Notes: generated by a model not told the origin, from the sequence alone. A stretch of DNA of 64,000 nt from Maribacter sp. 1_MG-2023 (GCF_030547005.1 NZ_JAUOPN010000009.1:1-64000); one strand, 5' to 3'. Positions 49,025-58,973 are shown, numbered from the stretch's first letter. Numbers and translations are program-made.

Positions 49025-50317
49025 TGTCCTGAAATAAGTTGACACAATATCGACTCATTTAAGAAACATTCAATTATTACGGTAAAAAGGCGTAATCAAC
49101 GCGATTGTAATTTGGGCTTTAAATTAGCGGTTGTCAATCAGTTTGAAAAAGGTGAGATTACTTATAAACAGGCGCAAAAGGCTTATAGTATTCAAGGTAT
49201 AAGTTTTATTTGGGCTCAGAAAACATGATACTAGTGACTGAAGTAACTCTACACGCCTTCAAATGCAAAATCAAATGAAACAATGCCAAAAAAATTAAAT
49301 ACTCGGAACGCGAGCTTTACTATTAAAATTTGAGGAAAAAAATTTTCAACACCATAATCGACATTTTCGATAAACAGTATGGTACCGCTATTAGAAAAAA
49401 GTATTTACCCGATCAATCCATCGCATCCGACAAGAACAACAATTAAGTTTATCTCGTTGTTGTCGATTGTTTGGGATAAGTAGACGAGCTTTCTGCCAAT
49501 CAAAAAAATGTATAGCAAAAAAGGAGCAAGAGTTTATGAGAGTCAAGAATTTGGTCCAGAGCTTTCACAAGAATATTCCCAGGCTCGGTACATGAAAGCT
49601 GTATTACCTGTTAAAGGACGAATTCGCAAAGCACAATTTAAAAATAGGAAGAGATGCCCTGTTTGGATATTTACGCTCGAAATTGATGCTGATAAGGCCA
49701 AGGAAGAATTACACCAGTATAACAAACTCTAAACATTGGCTTAGAAAACATGCCAATCTGATAAAAGAAATCAAAGTTTCAGACCAGAAGAGTTCTTCGT
49801 CAGCGACATTACATATATCAAAAGTAGAGAGCGGACACATTACCTATCATTAGTAACCGATGCCTATAGTAGAAGAATAATGGGGTATCACTTTAGTGAT
49901 GATAAGAGTGCGGAGTATTTGTTAAAGGGCGTAAAAATCTGAAAACAATAAATTTACGAACAAGGTTCTAATACATCGTTCCAATAGACGTTTACAGTAT
50001 TGCTTGATCATATATCAAAAAAAATACAGCTAAGTCATTTATAACCATCGATGTATGTTGGTTATAATTATTACCAACATACATTGGTAGAATGGATAAA
50101 CGGCATATTTAAAGCTCAAATCTTAATCTATAAATATAATAACGGGCATCGATTCAAACAGCTTATTTAAGAATCTACTGAAACTTATAATAACAAAATA
50201 CCACACTTGAGTCTAAAATATAAAACACCTAACTTTATAAATAACAAAAAGCCCGAGAAGCTAAGCTCGTAGGCTTTTTGTTAATTTTTTAAAAATATCA
50301 ACCTACTTTTTAGAACG
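49025..50317 (+). mobile_element. Decayed IS3-family insertion sequence
   Basis: The left end reads TGTCCTGAAATAAGTTGACA at 49025, and a diverged inverted counterpart lies at about 50298-50317. OrfA is recognisable from 49090 (RRNQRDCNLGFKLAVVNQFE, EITYKQAQKAYSI) until a TGA. OrfB is scattered over stop codons and frameshifts: KLYYLLKDEFAKHNLKIGRD, ITNSKHWLRKHANLIKE, then EEFFVSDITYIKSRERTHYL and VTDAYSRRIMGYHFSDD with the first two Asp of the DDE triad, and a final KIPHLSLKYKTPNF. All fit IS3 transposases. No complete frame remains, so it cannot move by itself. It sits between the GH130-receiver and GT4 genes. Confidence 0.88.
50246..50279. terminator. Two-way hairpin at the end of the IS remnant
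   Basis: AAAAAGCC-CGAG pairs with CTCG-x-GGCTTTTT around an eight-base loop. It overlaps the last codons of the dead transposase and lies 60 bases past the stop of the reverse-strand GT4 gene, so it may now end both transcripts. Confidence 0.6.
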
Positions 50318-50338
50318 ACTCAATATCAATACTTTACA

Positions 50339-52618
50339 TTAAACTACTTTATTAAAAGGCATAACGTTAGGTTCTCGTTGATTTTCAATTGTTTTATGGT
50401 TTTCTGATTTATTTGCATTTTCCAACTGTTGTACGGTTAAATAAGAAATTAAATAAGATATGGTACTCTCGGCTCCTTGGTTTCTATTTATACCTTCAGC
50501 ACCAAGTCCGTCACAACATCCCTTAGATTCGGCATCATAAAGCGGAATTAGTAAATCGTTATTACCTAAAAACCAGCTAAATGCGGTATGCATTTTTTCA
50601 TAAAAAATATTGTTTTTAGTAACATCAAAGGCTTTTCTATAAAGCATTACCATTGCCATGGCATCAATAGGCTGTTGCCCATCAGAAGAGCGTAATTGAC
50701 CTTTTCTTTGCCAAGAGTTTCCTACTAATGAAATTCGGTCTTTTAAATGAATTTGTTCATCTAGGAAAATTGTCGTCTCTAAAGCTACTTCAAGAACTTT
50801 TCTTTCTTTTGTAATTGCATAAGTATGCCAAAGAGCTAATGGCATTAAGGCATTATCATAAGATAAAATAGGCTCGAACCACCTCCAGTCCTTACTATTT
50901 TCATCATTATACTGCTGAAGTAATTTCATGCTTAAAGAATTTAATACATTTAATAAACTTTCATCACCAGGATAACGTTCTAAAAAATAACTTATCCCGA
51001 GTATAATATATGATATGGCACGTATGGATTTAATCTTTTCAAAATTCTGAAAAGATTTAAAGAAAACATCTTTGGCAAATTGCAGATAATTATCGTTTGC
51101 TGCTACTTTTATTAAGTAGCCCATAGACCAAATTGTTCTGCCAAAAGAATCTTCTGACCCAATCATATCTAAAAACCTTTTATCAAAAGACATATCATTA
51201 TGAAAATAGCCATTATCTTGTTGCATTAACTTTATATATCTTAAATAAGTATCAGCAAGCTTTAAGGCAGAATCGTCATAATGCTGTTCATTAGCCATTA
51301 GAACTACAAGTAAAGCACGAACATTGTCATCTAGGCAGTATCCTTCTTTATAATCTGGAACAGAATAATTTGCATGTTCTAAAATTCCTGTCACGTCTGT
51401 AAGTCGTTTTAAATGATCTAGACCAAATGACGGCAAATATTTAATTTTGTTGGAGTTATTTCTATTTTTTAGTTTTTTATTTGCTTCTTTTACTTCCTTA
51501 AAAAGAGCATGGTGAGCTTTACCAATTTGAGGCCAGTACATTTTTTTACCATACTCAAAAGCTATTTTTCGGATTGAGTCGGCTTCTTTTGGATTTTTAA
51601 GTAGATTACATAATTCTTGGCTTAGCTTATCGCTATCGTTAAAATCAAATGTTTTACCACGCCCGTCTGCAAGTAATTCCTTTGCATGCCAAAATGGTGT
51701 AGATATGGTACAAGCACCGGCACCAATGGCATAAGAAATAGTACCGCTTGTAATTTGTGCTTCATTTATATAGGGAGTTATGTAGAAATCTAAACCGACA
51801 AGAAAGCTTTTTAAATCTTCTTCTTCAAAAAAGCCATCCTCAAAAATCACATAATCTGCTACGCCATTTTCAATTGCAAGATTCTTTAAATAATCTCTAT
51901 AAGATTCTCCACTATGCTTTTTAACATTAGGGTGAGTTTGCCCCATCACTATATACACAACATCTGGATAATTTTTCACAACACTAGGTAGTGCATTAAT
52001 AACAGTTTCTATACCCTTACTACGTCCTAAAAATCCAAATGTGCCGAGCACTTTTCTATTTCCATAATTAAATTTTTTTAATTTCTTTACATCTGTAAAA
52101 TCAGGTACACCATGTTGAATAAGGACAATTTTTTGCTTAGGAATTTTATAAATAGAATTTAAGAAATCAACAGCCAAATGGCTCATAACTATCATTTTTT
52201 CAGATAGTTCACCCATTTTTTTTATGATGTGTTTTTCATGAAAACTGGGAGTTTTAAGTATTGTATGAACTGTAGTAATTATTGTCATTTGCAGATTACT
52301 CATTAATCGTAATATAAACACCCCACTAGCACCACCAAAAATACCAAATTCATGTTGTATTATACAAATGTCAGCATTTAAGTCATTTATGTAACGAGCA
52401 GCAGCATCGTATTCCAAAGGTTCATTTTGGTTAATAGTTTTACTTACAATTTCAGGATAATCGTGAGTGGTCTCACCATTTTCCATCGCAATGACGAATA
52501 TTTCATTTTCCTCGTTAGCAGTGTTGTAAGAATTTATGATGGACTCTGTAAGGTTTGTTGTAAAAGTTGCAATACCGCAACGTCTTGGAAGGTAATTACC
52601 TAAAATAGCTATTTTCAT
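50339..52618 (-). CDS. GT4 glycosyltransferase fused to an alpha/alpha-toroid domain
   Basis: A 759-residue cytoplasmic protein. Residues about 1-380 form a GT-B fold glycosyltransferase of family 4: the N-terminal GNYLPRRCGIATFTTNL, GTFGFLGRSKGIETVINAL with the nucleotide-sugar site, and the E-x7-E region starting at Glu286 (NEAQITSGTISYA). Residues about 395-745 are helix-rich with paired aromatic motifs (EGYCLDDNVRALLVVL, SEDSFGRTIWSMGYL, DWRWFEPILSYDNALMPLALW, QQPIDAMAMVMLYRKAF), typical of an (alpha/alpha)6 toroid as in glycoside hydrolases or phosphorylases. One polypeptide may therefore make and process a glycan. It converges on the GH130-receiver gene across an IS remnant, pointing to one mannoside or storage-glycan pathway (inference). 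Confidence 0.88.
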   Translation of the reverse strand: MKIAILGNYLPRRCGIATFTTNLTESIINSYNTANEENEIFVIAMENGETTHDYPEIVSKTINQNEPLEYDAAARYINDLNADICIIQHEFGIFGGASGVFILRLMSNLQMTIITTVHTILKTPSFHEKHIIKKMGELSEKMIVMSHLAVDFLNSIYKIPKQKIVLIQHGVPDFTDVKKLKKFNYGNRKVLGTFGFLGRSKGIETVINALPSVVKNYPDVVYIVMGQTHPNVKKHSGESYRDYLKNLAIENGVADYVIFEDGFFEEEDLKSFLVGLDFYITPYINEAQITSGTISYAIGAGACTISTPFWHAKELLADGRGKTFDFNDSDKLSQELCNLLKNPKEADSIRKIAFEYGKKMYWPQIGKAHHALFKEVKEANKKLKNRNNSNKIKYLPSFGLDHLKRLTDVTGILEHANYSVPDYKEGYCLDDNVRALLVVLMANEQHYDDSALKLADTYLRYIKLMQQDNGYFHNDMSFDKRFLDMIGSEDSFGRTIWSMGYLIKVAANDNYLQFAKDVFFKSFQNFEKIKSIRAISYIILGISYFLERYPGDESLLNVLNSLSMKLLQQYNDENSKDWRWFEPILSYDNALMPLALWHTYAITKERKVLEVALETTIFLDEQIHLKDRISLVGNSWQRKGQLRSSDGQQPIDAMAMVMLYRKAFDVTKNNIFYEKMHTAFSWFLGNNDLLIPLYDAESKGCCDGLGAEGINRNQGAESTISYLISYLTVQQLENANKSENHKTIENQREPNVMPFNKVV

Positions 52619-52827
52619 TTATGGTTGATTTTTAACTAAAATAAAGTAGGTTAATTCTTACTTTATTGTGTTATATTTATACTGAACGATACAAAAAGTA
52701 CATTATTGTAGTAAAAATCTTCTTATTTTAACATTTAATCAATAATTATTGAACTCATATGTACAACGCTCTCATTTTTCAGTTTTAAATGATTAGTCTA
52801 TAATAATGGTTTCTCACACGCAGTATT

Positions 52828-53540
52828 TATTCCCCTCTCGGTAGGGGCTAGGAGTGGGTCTTGTAGGCAGTATTTAACAAATAATCCGTAAATTTTTCAG
52901 GGTAAATATCTAGTTGGTATCTCATTAGTATGATTTAGCTTTTTAGACTAATTCATCATCCGTATTACCCACCCCTTAATCCCCTCCACGGAGGGGAGAT
53001 TTTCGTTTTTGTTTGTGAGTTTTAAGCAAATTTTGAACTCTTTAGTTACTGTTTTGATTTTAGTAATAAAGATTAATTAAACCAAGAGTTATACTCCTCT
53101 AGGGAGGGGTTAGGGGTGGGTATTGTAGGCAGTATTTCGCAAACAGTTCGTAAAAATTTCATAGGTAAAAATCTAATTTAATCTCCTTAGTTTGATTTAC
53201 CTTTTAGAACAATTCATCATCCATATTACCCACCCCTTAATCCCCTCCCGAGAGGGGAGATTTGCGTTTTTGTTTGCGAGTTTCTAACAAATTATCATAT
53301 ATAGTTACTTAGATGAATATCCCGATCAAGTTTTGAAGTCTATAGTTACACTGTTGACGTTAGGGACAAAGATTATTTAAGCAAGAACTATTCCCCCCAA
53401 GAGGGGATTATTGCGTTTTTGATTGGGAGTATTTGACCAAAAAGCAATTTAAAGTCGCTTAGTAAATTTTTTCACGAAGGATTAAATACATGCTCAAACT
53501 GTTCCCCTCTTGGGAGGGGCTAGGGGTGGGTTTTGTAAGT
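52828..53540. repeat. Tandem repeat tract 2, same 260-bp family
   Basis: Full units start with TACCCACCCC at 52966 and 53227 (step 261). They are preceded by a right half-unit at 52828-52875 and followed by an eroded unit ending GGGGCTAGGGGTGGGT near 53537. Several blocks are almost identical to tract 1 (for example GAGATTTTCGTTTTTGTTTG and TTTAGTAATAAAGATTAATT), which is 6 kb away. The rest of 52619-53603 holds no gene. Between the tracts lie only the GH130-receiver gene, the IS remnant and the GT4 gene. Confidence 0.85.
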
Positions 53541-53603
53541 ACTATAATTTAAAATGATTTGAATTCAATAAATAATTATAGAATTAGTCCGAATCCCTAG
53601 AAT

Positions 53604-54296
53604 CTAAGAAAATACCGTACTCGGTATCAACTCCTCAACAATTTCACCATCTTTTAAATACACGTAATAAGAATGGTTTTCATCATTTAACGAAACAGAA
53701 GTATGAACTTCACCATCAATAAAATGAATTGCAGAACGGTCGTCGCAGGCGTAACCATTAGAAAGTTTACCTGTTTTTATATTATCGAAATACAAAGGTC
53801 TACGTGAAGTTTCTGAATTGTAATGCGGACAGTGGCTTTTGTCAATAAATGCCATACCACCAACGATACTTAATTCTTTAGGTCTGGAGTCTGTAGTACC
53901 GCCATTAAACCAACATAAAGACCCAGCGCTACCGCCGCCCATAACTACGCCTTTATCATAGGCTTTTTTAAGAGCGATATCAATACCTTGGGCTTTCCAA
54001 ATTGCTAACATGTTTAAGGTGTTACCTCCACCCACAATGATAGCATCCATTCGAGAGATAATCTCCTCGAAAGATTCTTTTTGGTCGTATGAATTTATCC
54101 AGACGGAAAGTACATGCGGAGTAACGTCTATTTGAGAGCACACATCATAGAAAGAAGCAATATATTGTTCATCTTCACCGCTAGCTGTTGGTATAAAGCA
54201 CATATTTGGTTTTTCCTTACCTGTAGCTTTTGCGATGTAATTTAAAAATGGTACGGTATGACGACCGCTGCCATAAATAACCAGTTGCTTTTTCAT
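53604..54296 (-). CDS. Peptidase E-like serine dipeptidase (S51 family)
   Basis: A 230-residue cytoplasmic enzyme of peptidase family S51. The nucleophile Ser123 lies in the elbow GGGSAGSLCWF (120-130), and GGGNTLNMLAIWKAQGID (89-106, in parts) precedes it. FIPTASGEDEQYIASFY opens the domain. Family members hydrolyse alpha-aspartyl dipeptides or, in the cyanophycinase branch, beta-Asp-Arg. It follows the DEAD-box helicase gene by 38 bases on the same strand and may be read from the same transcript. Confidence 0.88.
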   Translation of the reverse strand: MKKQLVIYGSGRHTVPFLNYIAKATGKEKPNMCFIPTASGEDEQYIASFYDVCSQIDVTPHVLSVWINSYDQKESFEEIISRMDAIIVGGGNTLNMLAIWKAQGIDIALKKAYDKGVVMGGGSAGSLCWFNGGTTDSRPKELSIVGGMAFIDKSHCPHYNSETSRRPLYFDNIKTGKLSNGYACDDRSAIHFIDGEVHTSVSLNDENHSYYVYLKDGEIVEELIPSTVFS

Positions 54297-54334
54297 AATG
54301 TAGTGTGTTAGTATAAATGAAATTCTAACAGAAG

Positions 54335-55633
54335 CTATTCGCTTCTGCTAGAGTCATTTCTTTTTTTAGGTCTACTCGTATTTCTATTGTTCTTTCCTCG
54401 AAAGTTGTTGCCACCAGGTCTGTTACGGTTTTTATTTTTATTGCCGTTATTTCTTGGTTGTTGAGCTGGTTTCTCATCTTGTGCATCATCAGAATCCCCA
54501 TCAGTAAATTGATGCTCTGGCATGCGTGGTATAGGTTGCTTTATTAGCTTTTCAATATCACGTAAGTATGCTCTTTCTTCTTTATCACAAAAGGAAATTG
54601 CGATTCCGCTTGCATTTGCACGCCCAGTTCTACCAATACGGTGTACATAAGTTTCAGAAACATTAGGTAAATCGTAATTAACAACTAATGATAAATCTTC
54701 AACATCGATACCCCTTGCGGCAATATCGGTAGCTACTAATACTTTCAACGACCCATCTTTAAAACTACCTAAAGCTTTTTGTCTAGCCGTTTGCGATTTG
54801 TTACCATGTATTGCAGCAGAACTTATACCAGCTTGGTCTAATTTCTTTACAATCTTATTTGCACCGTGTTTAGTTCTTGAAAATACAATAAGCGTATTCT
54901 CAGGGTTTTCATTAATAAGGTGAATAAGAAGTTTAGGCTTATTCGCTTTACTAACAAAATAGACACCTTGTTCAACCTTCTCTGCGGTTGCTTGTTCAGG
55001 TTTAATAGTAACACGTTCAAAATCACCAAGCATTTTACGAGAAAGTTCTACGATATCTTTAGGCATGGTTGCCGAGAAGAACAACGATTGTCTTTTAGCT
55101 GGTAATTTTGCAATGATTTTTTTAATGTCGTGAATGAAACCCATATCCAACATTTGGTCGGCTTCATCTAAAACTACATGCTCTAAATCTCTAAAAGAAA
55201 TAAAACCTTGGTTCATTAAATCTAATAAACGACCGGGAGTAGCTATTAAAATATCAACGCCACCTCTAAGTGCATTTACTTGTTTACCTTGTTTTACACC
55301 GCCAAAAATAACAGTATTACGTAAGCCAGTATGTTTACCGTAAGCCGTAAAGCTTTCGGCAATCTGTATGGCAAGTTCACGAGTAGGAGTAACAATCAGT
55401 GCTTTTATCTTTCGTTTGTTTTGGCTTAAACTAATACCTTCATATAATTGATGAAGTATTGGAATACCAAAAGCAGCTGTCTTACCAGTACCTGTTTGTG
55501 CAACACCTAAAAGATCTTTGCCTTTAAGTAATATAGGAATTGATTGTTCTTGAATTGGAGTAGGGTGAGTATAACCTTCGGCTTCTAAGGCTTTTAGGAT
55601 TGGTTCGGCTAGGCCGAGTTCTTTAAATGTCAT
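54335..55633 (-). CDS. DEAD-box ATP-dependent RNA helicase, RhlE-like
   Basis: A 432-residue helicase. The Q motif is at about 4-30 (FKELGLAEPILKALE, TPIQEQSIPILL), Walker A at 45-52 (AQTGTGKT), motif II as DEAD in VLDEADQMLDMGF, motif III as SATM, and motif VI as HRIGRTGRA. The C-terminal tail (about 370-432) is a low-complexity Asn/Arg/Lys-rich RNA-binding extension. RhlE-type enzymes remodel RNA, for ribosome maturation or cold growth. Downstream lies the peptidase E gene. Confidence 0.95.
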   Translation of the reverse strand: MTFKELGLAEPILKALEAEGYTHPTPIQEQSIPILLKGKDLLGVAQTGTGKTAAFGIPILHQLYEGISLSQNKRKIKALIVTPTRELAIQIAESFTAYGKHTGLRNTVIFGGVKQGKQVNALRGGVDILIATPGRLLDLMNQGFISFRDLEHVVLDEADQMLDMGFIHDIKKIIAKLPAKRQSLFFSATMPKDIVELSRKMLGDFERVTIKPEQATAEKVEQGVYFVSKANKPKLLIHLINENPENTLIVFSRTKHGANKIVKKLDQAGISSAAIHGNKSQTARQKALGSFKDGSLKVLVATDIAARGIDVEDLSLVVNYDLPNVSETYVHRIGRTGRANASGIAISFCDKEERAYLRDIEKLIKQPIPRMPEHQFTDGDSDDAQDEKPAQQPRNNGNKNKNRNRPGGNNFRGKNNRNTSRPKKRNDSSRSE

Positions 55634-55822
55634 AATTTTTAATAAAGCGCGAAGTTACGGCTATTATTAAAAGGATTTGAAAAAAACCTTTCCTCTTGTG
55701 TAATGGCTTATAAGGGATAATGATGCTAAAATGTCCATTTGTGTTATAAATGGATCGCTACACAACATTTTTTTGACCATAGGTGTCTATTTGGTTAGCT
55801 TTATTTTGTTAATTATTGTTGA

Positions 55823-56812
55823 ATGATATTGAGGTATAAATTTTTCATTTGTAGTATTTTATGTTGTTTGATGACGAGTCTTGTAAAAGGGCAAGGCACA
55901 GATTTACCTCCGGTACTGTCGGCAACAGGAAATCAGCTGTATTGTCCGGCTGCATCACTGCCCGTAGCACAATCCATAAGTATTACTGATCCAGATGATA
56001 CAAGTACTTCTGCCGTTTATATACAAATATCTAACGGTTATATCAATGGCGAGGATATTTTGACACTAACTGGATTTCATCCTAACATTACTACAAGTTG
56101 GGATATTGTGCAAGGTGAGTTAACCTTACAAGGTCCTGCAACATATACCGAATTTGAAGCTGCGGTCTTAGAGACTGAATTCTCTAGCAGTTCCCTAACT
56201 CCATCTGGAATTAGGCAATTTTCGATTACAGTAGGTGAGGCTAATTTTTTACCTTCTACCCAGCATTATTACGAATTTGTTTCTGCACCAGGTATTTCTT
56301 GGACAGCAGCAGAGGCCGCCGCATCTGCTCGAACTTATTTTGGATTACAAGGATATTTGGTAACGCTTACAACACAGGAAGAAGCTGATTTTTCTGGAGC
56401 ACAAGCCAGTGGTTTTGGATGGATAGGGGCAACAGATTTAGCAGTTGAAGGTGAATGGCGTTGGGTTACTGGACCTGAGGCAGGGACTCAATTCTGGCAA
56501 GGACTCTCTAATGGTACAGAACTAACTTTCGCCAATTGGAATGGTGGTGAACCTAATAACGTTGGTAGTAATGGAGAAGACTATGCGCACATTGCAGCAG
56601 CATCTGTAATTAGAGGTGGAGCGCCAATAGGTGCTTGGAACGATTTACCAAACAATGGGGGTGGGGGAGCTTATGCTTCACAAGGTTATGTAGTAGAATA
56701 CGGTGGTATGCCGGGTGACCCAGTTTTGAATATTTCTGCCACCACTAGCTTAACTGTTAGTAAGTGTAATGTAATTACCAATAGAAGAATTACGTACCGG
56801 GTAAAGAATTAA
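55823..56812 (+). CDS. Secreted protein with a C-type lectin-like domain
   Basis: A 329-residue exported protein with a signal peptide (about 1-23, ending VKGQ). Residues about 28-145 are a beta-rich domain with ISITDPDDTSTSAVYIQIS, like the cadherin-type start of flavobacterial adhesins. Residues about 147-295 form a C-type lectin-like domain: HYYEFVSAPGISWTAAEAAA, GYLVTLTTQEEADF, GWIGATD, GEWRWVTGP, FANWNGGEPNN, AWNDLPNN. EPN is the motif for mannose-type sugar specificity in such folds. Related flavobacterial proteins are usually much longer and end in a type IX secretion domain; here the protein ends shortly after VITNRRITYRVKN without one. It may bind glycans at the cell surface. Confidence 0.82.
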   Translation: MILRYKFFICSILCCLMTSLVKGQGTDLPPVLSATGNQLYCPAASLPVAQSISITDPDDTSTSAVYIQISNGYINGEDILTLTGFHPNITTSWDIVQGELTLQGPATYTEFEAAVLETEFSSSSLTPSGIRQFSITVGEANFLPSTQHYYEFVSAPGISWTAAEAAASARTYFGLQGYLVTLTTQEEADFSGAQASGFGWIGATDLAVEGEWRWVTGPEAGTQFWQGLSNGTELTFANWNGGEPNNVGSNGEDYAHIAAASVIRGGAPIGAWNDLPNNGGGGAYASQGYVVEYGGMPGDPVLNISATTSLTVSKCNVITNRRITYRVKN

Positions 56813-56979
56813 ATGTAGCGCTAGAACTTTTATGTCCTATAGTCCACACACGCGATTCAACACTATAAGATAGCAACCTTCATCTATTTTAATTAGGCAA
56901 AAGAACACTATTATAATGTGTCAAAACTAACCGACAACTGTTTTATTGAATATACACAGAGTTTTTATCATTTTTTTTG

Positions 56980-57262
56980 AGGTGTTCTACAACTTTAAAT
57001 TCATTCCGTTTAACCATTTCATACTGGTCAGACCAGCTACTTTACACCCATGTAAGATAGGTACTAAATATTCTTTGAAGAGATATTTTGCTCGAACTTT
57101 TTTGTCGGAAGGTCTTAGAATTTTTTTGACAGTATATCTTTAAACATCTTATTATCGAGACTTACGTCGGCATACATTTTGCTTAAGTCTCAGATTTTCT
57201 CTTCTAAATCTTTCAGGCGTTTGAGTTCCTGTTTTTCCATACCACCGTACTTTTTACACCAG
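56980..57262 (-). mobile_element. Fragment of an IS3-family transposase gene
   Basis: On the reverse strand from 57262, the reading WCKKYGGMEKQELKRLKDLE and then LSKMYADVSLDNKMFKDIL is the end of an IS3-family OrfA. It is followed in another frame by RPSDKKVRAKYLFKEY and VPILHGCKVAGLTS, the start of OrfB. Stop codons break both parts, and the catalytic core and both ends are missing. Within 56813-57422 this scrap and the low-complexity run after it are all that I can identify. Confidence 0.75.
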
Positions 57263-57421
57263 TTTTCAGTTTTCAGTTTTCAGTTGCCAGTATTAAGTAT
57301 TAGGTACAAAGTACAAAGTATAAAGTATAAAGTAGAAAAGAGATAATAGAGTAGAGAGGAAAGACTACAGGCAATAACAATTTAGCTACGCAAAATTTTA
57401 TTTTCCAACAACCAACAACCA
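57263..57421. repeat. Low-complexity short tandem repeats
   Basis: Three to four TTTTCAG units (57263-57285) are followed by AAGTATTA/TACAAAG/TATAAAG-type heptamers (57293-57335) and end with a CAACAAC run (57405-57421), the same heptamer as at 32748. Non-coding. The run lies next to the reverse-strand FAD oxidoreductase gene end and may be the scar of eroded insertions. Confidence 0.65.
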
Positions 57422-57422
57422 A

Positions 57423-58973
57423 TTAAAGTCCCACCATTGCAGCTTCGGCACAACGTTCTCCGTCCATAGCGGCAGATACGATTCCACCAGCATAACCACC
57501 GCCTTCACCACAAGGGAAAAGACCTTTAATAACAGGGTGTTCTAATTTTTCATTTCTTGGAATACTTATGGGTGATGAAGTTCTAGATTCTACACCTACA
57601 ATATTTGCCTCGGCAGTATAATACCCATGCATTTTATCACCGAATGCTTTGAAGCCTTGGCGTAGTCTACCACCTATAAGTTTGGGTAATAGTGAATGTA
57701 GTGGAGCAGAGTTGAGTCCGGGTTGATATGAAGTCGGATTTAAATCTACAGAAAGGTTTCCTTCTACAAAATCTGTCAATCGTTGTGCGGGAGCAGTTTG
57801 TGTTCTTCCTCCAGAGGTAAAAGCCAATCGCTCTAAAGCCTTCTGATATTCTAATCCTTTTAATGCTCCAAATTTCTCGTACTTGGGAATATCTTTATCT
57901 ACGTTAATTTCAACCACGATACCCGAATTTGCATACAGGTTATTTCGTTTCGACGGAGACATTCCGTTCACGACAACCTCACCAGGTGACGTTGCGGCGG
58001 GAACTATGAATCCGCCAGGGCACATACAAAAAGAATATACACCACGTTCTTTAACTTGTTCTACCAAACTATAGGAAGCAGCGGGTAGCAATTCGCTACG
58101 ATCACCAGAGCAATGATATTGAATACTATCTATAATATGTTGCGGATGCTCTACACGAACACCCATAGCAAATGACTTTGCTTCAAGTGCAATATCTTTT
58201 TTATGCAGTAAATCGAAAATATCGCGAGCTGAATGTCCCGTTGCCAAGATTACCCGTTCCACAGCCATTTCATCATTCTCGTTTAAAACAATCGCTTTTA
58301 AGGTATTTTCTTTAATAACGAAATCGGTCACTTTAGTATTAAAATGAATTTCACCACCGTGATGCTGAATTACTTCACGAATATTCTGAACAATTTTAGG
58401 AAGTTTATTCGTGCCAATATGCGGATGAGCATCAACCAGAATCTGGTCTGTAGCACCGTGAAAAACTAAACTTTCAAAAATGCGACGAACATCGCCACGT
58501 TTAAGGCTACGGGTATATAATTTTCCGTCAGAATAAGTGCCTGCACCACCTTCACCAAAACAGTAATTGCTTTCAGGGTTTACCTGATGGTCTTGGTTGA
58601 TGGCTTTTAAATCTCGTCTACGATCTTTTACATTATTACCACGCTCAAGAACAATAGGTTTGTAACCCATTTCTAAACAACGTAATGCAGCCCACATCCC
58701 AGCTGGTCCGAATCCTACAATATGAATTGGTTTTGCGTTCGATACATCTTTGTATTTAAAGTTAAGGGCATCGCTAGGGGCAGGTTCATTAATATAAATC
58801 GCCAGTTTGTAATTAAAGAAAATTTTAGGCTTACGAGCATCAATAGATTTACGAAGTACCTTAATTTTAAAGGTGCCATCTTCGAGTCCTAAGTACTTTG
58901 CCGCACGAATTTCTAATCCGTTAGGTGTGCCTTCTTCCTTTAATGTTAACCGCAATTGTACATTTCTGACCAT
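57423..58973 (-). CDS. FAD-dependent oxidoreductase (COG2509-type)
   Basis: A 516-residue flavoprotein. The first 80 residues are a small alpha/beta domain (FKIKVLRKSIDARKPKIFFNY). The FAD-binding GFGPAG follows at 87-92, and CFGEGGAGTYSDGKLYTR and GHSARD motifs later. The C-terminal GVESRTSSPI and FPCGEGGGYAGGI bind the cofactor end. Proteins of this COG2509 family are widespread, and their substrate is unknown. Single gene, next to low-complexity repeats. Confidence 0.88.
   Translation of the reverse strand: MVRNVQLRLTLKEEGTPNGLEIRAAKYLGLEDGTFKIKVLRKSIDARKPKIFFNYKLAIYINEPAPSDALNFKYKDVSNAKPIHIVGFGPAGMWAALRCLEMGYKPIVLERGNNVKDRRRDLKAINQDHQVNPESNYCFGEGGAGTYSDGKLYTRSLKRGDVRRIFESLVFHGATDQILVDAHPHIGTNKLPKIVQNIREVIQHHGGEIHFNTKVTDFVIKENTLKAIVLNENDEMAVERVILATGHSARDIFDLLHKKDIALEAKSFAMGVRVEHPQHIIDSIQYHCSGDRSELLPAASYSLVEQVKERGVYSFCMCPGGFIVPAATSPGEVVVNGMSPSKRNNLYANSGIVVEINVDKDIPKYEKFGALKGLEYQKALERLAFTSGGRTQTAPAQRLTDFVEGNLSVDLNPTSYQPGLNSAPLHSLLPKLIGGRLRQGFKAFGDKMHGYYTAEANIVGVESRTSSPISIPRNEKLEHPVIKGLFPCGEGGGYAGGIVSAAMDGERCAEAAMVGL

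Noticed and set aside
56946-57143. Forward-strand small open frame of 65 residues
   Set aside because: It is antisense to the IS3 transposase fragment and has no independent support.
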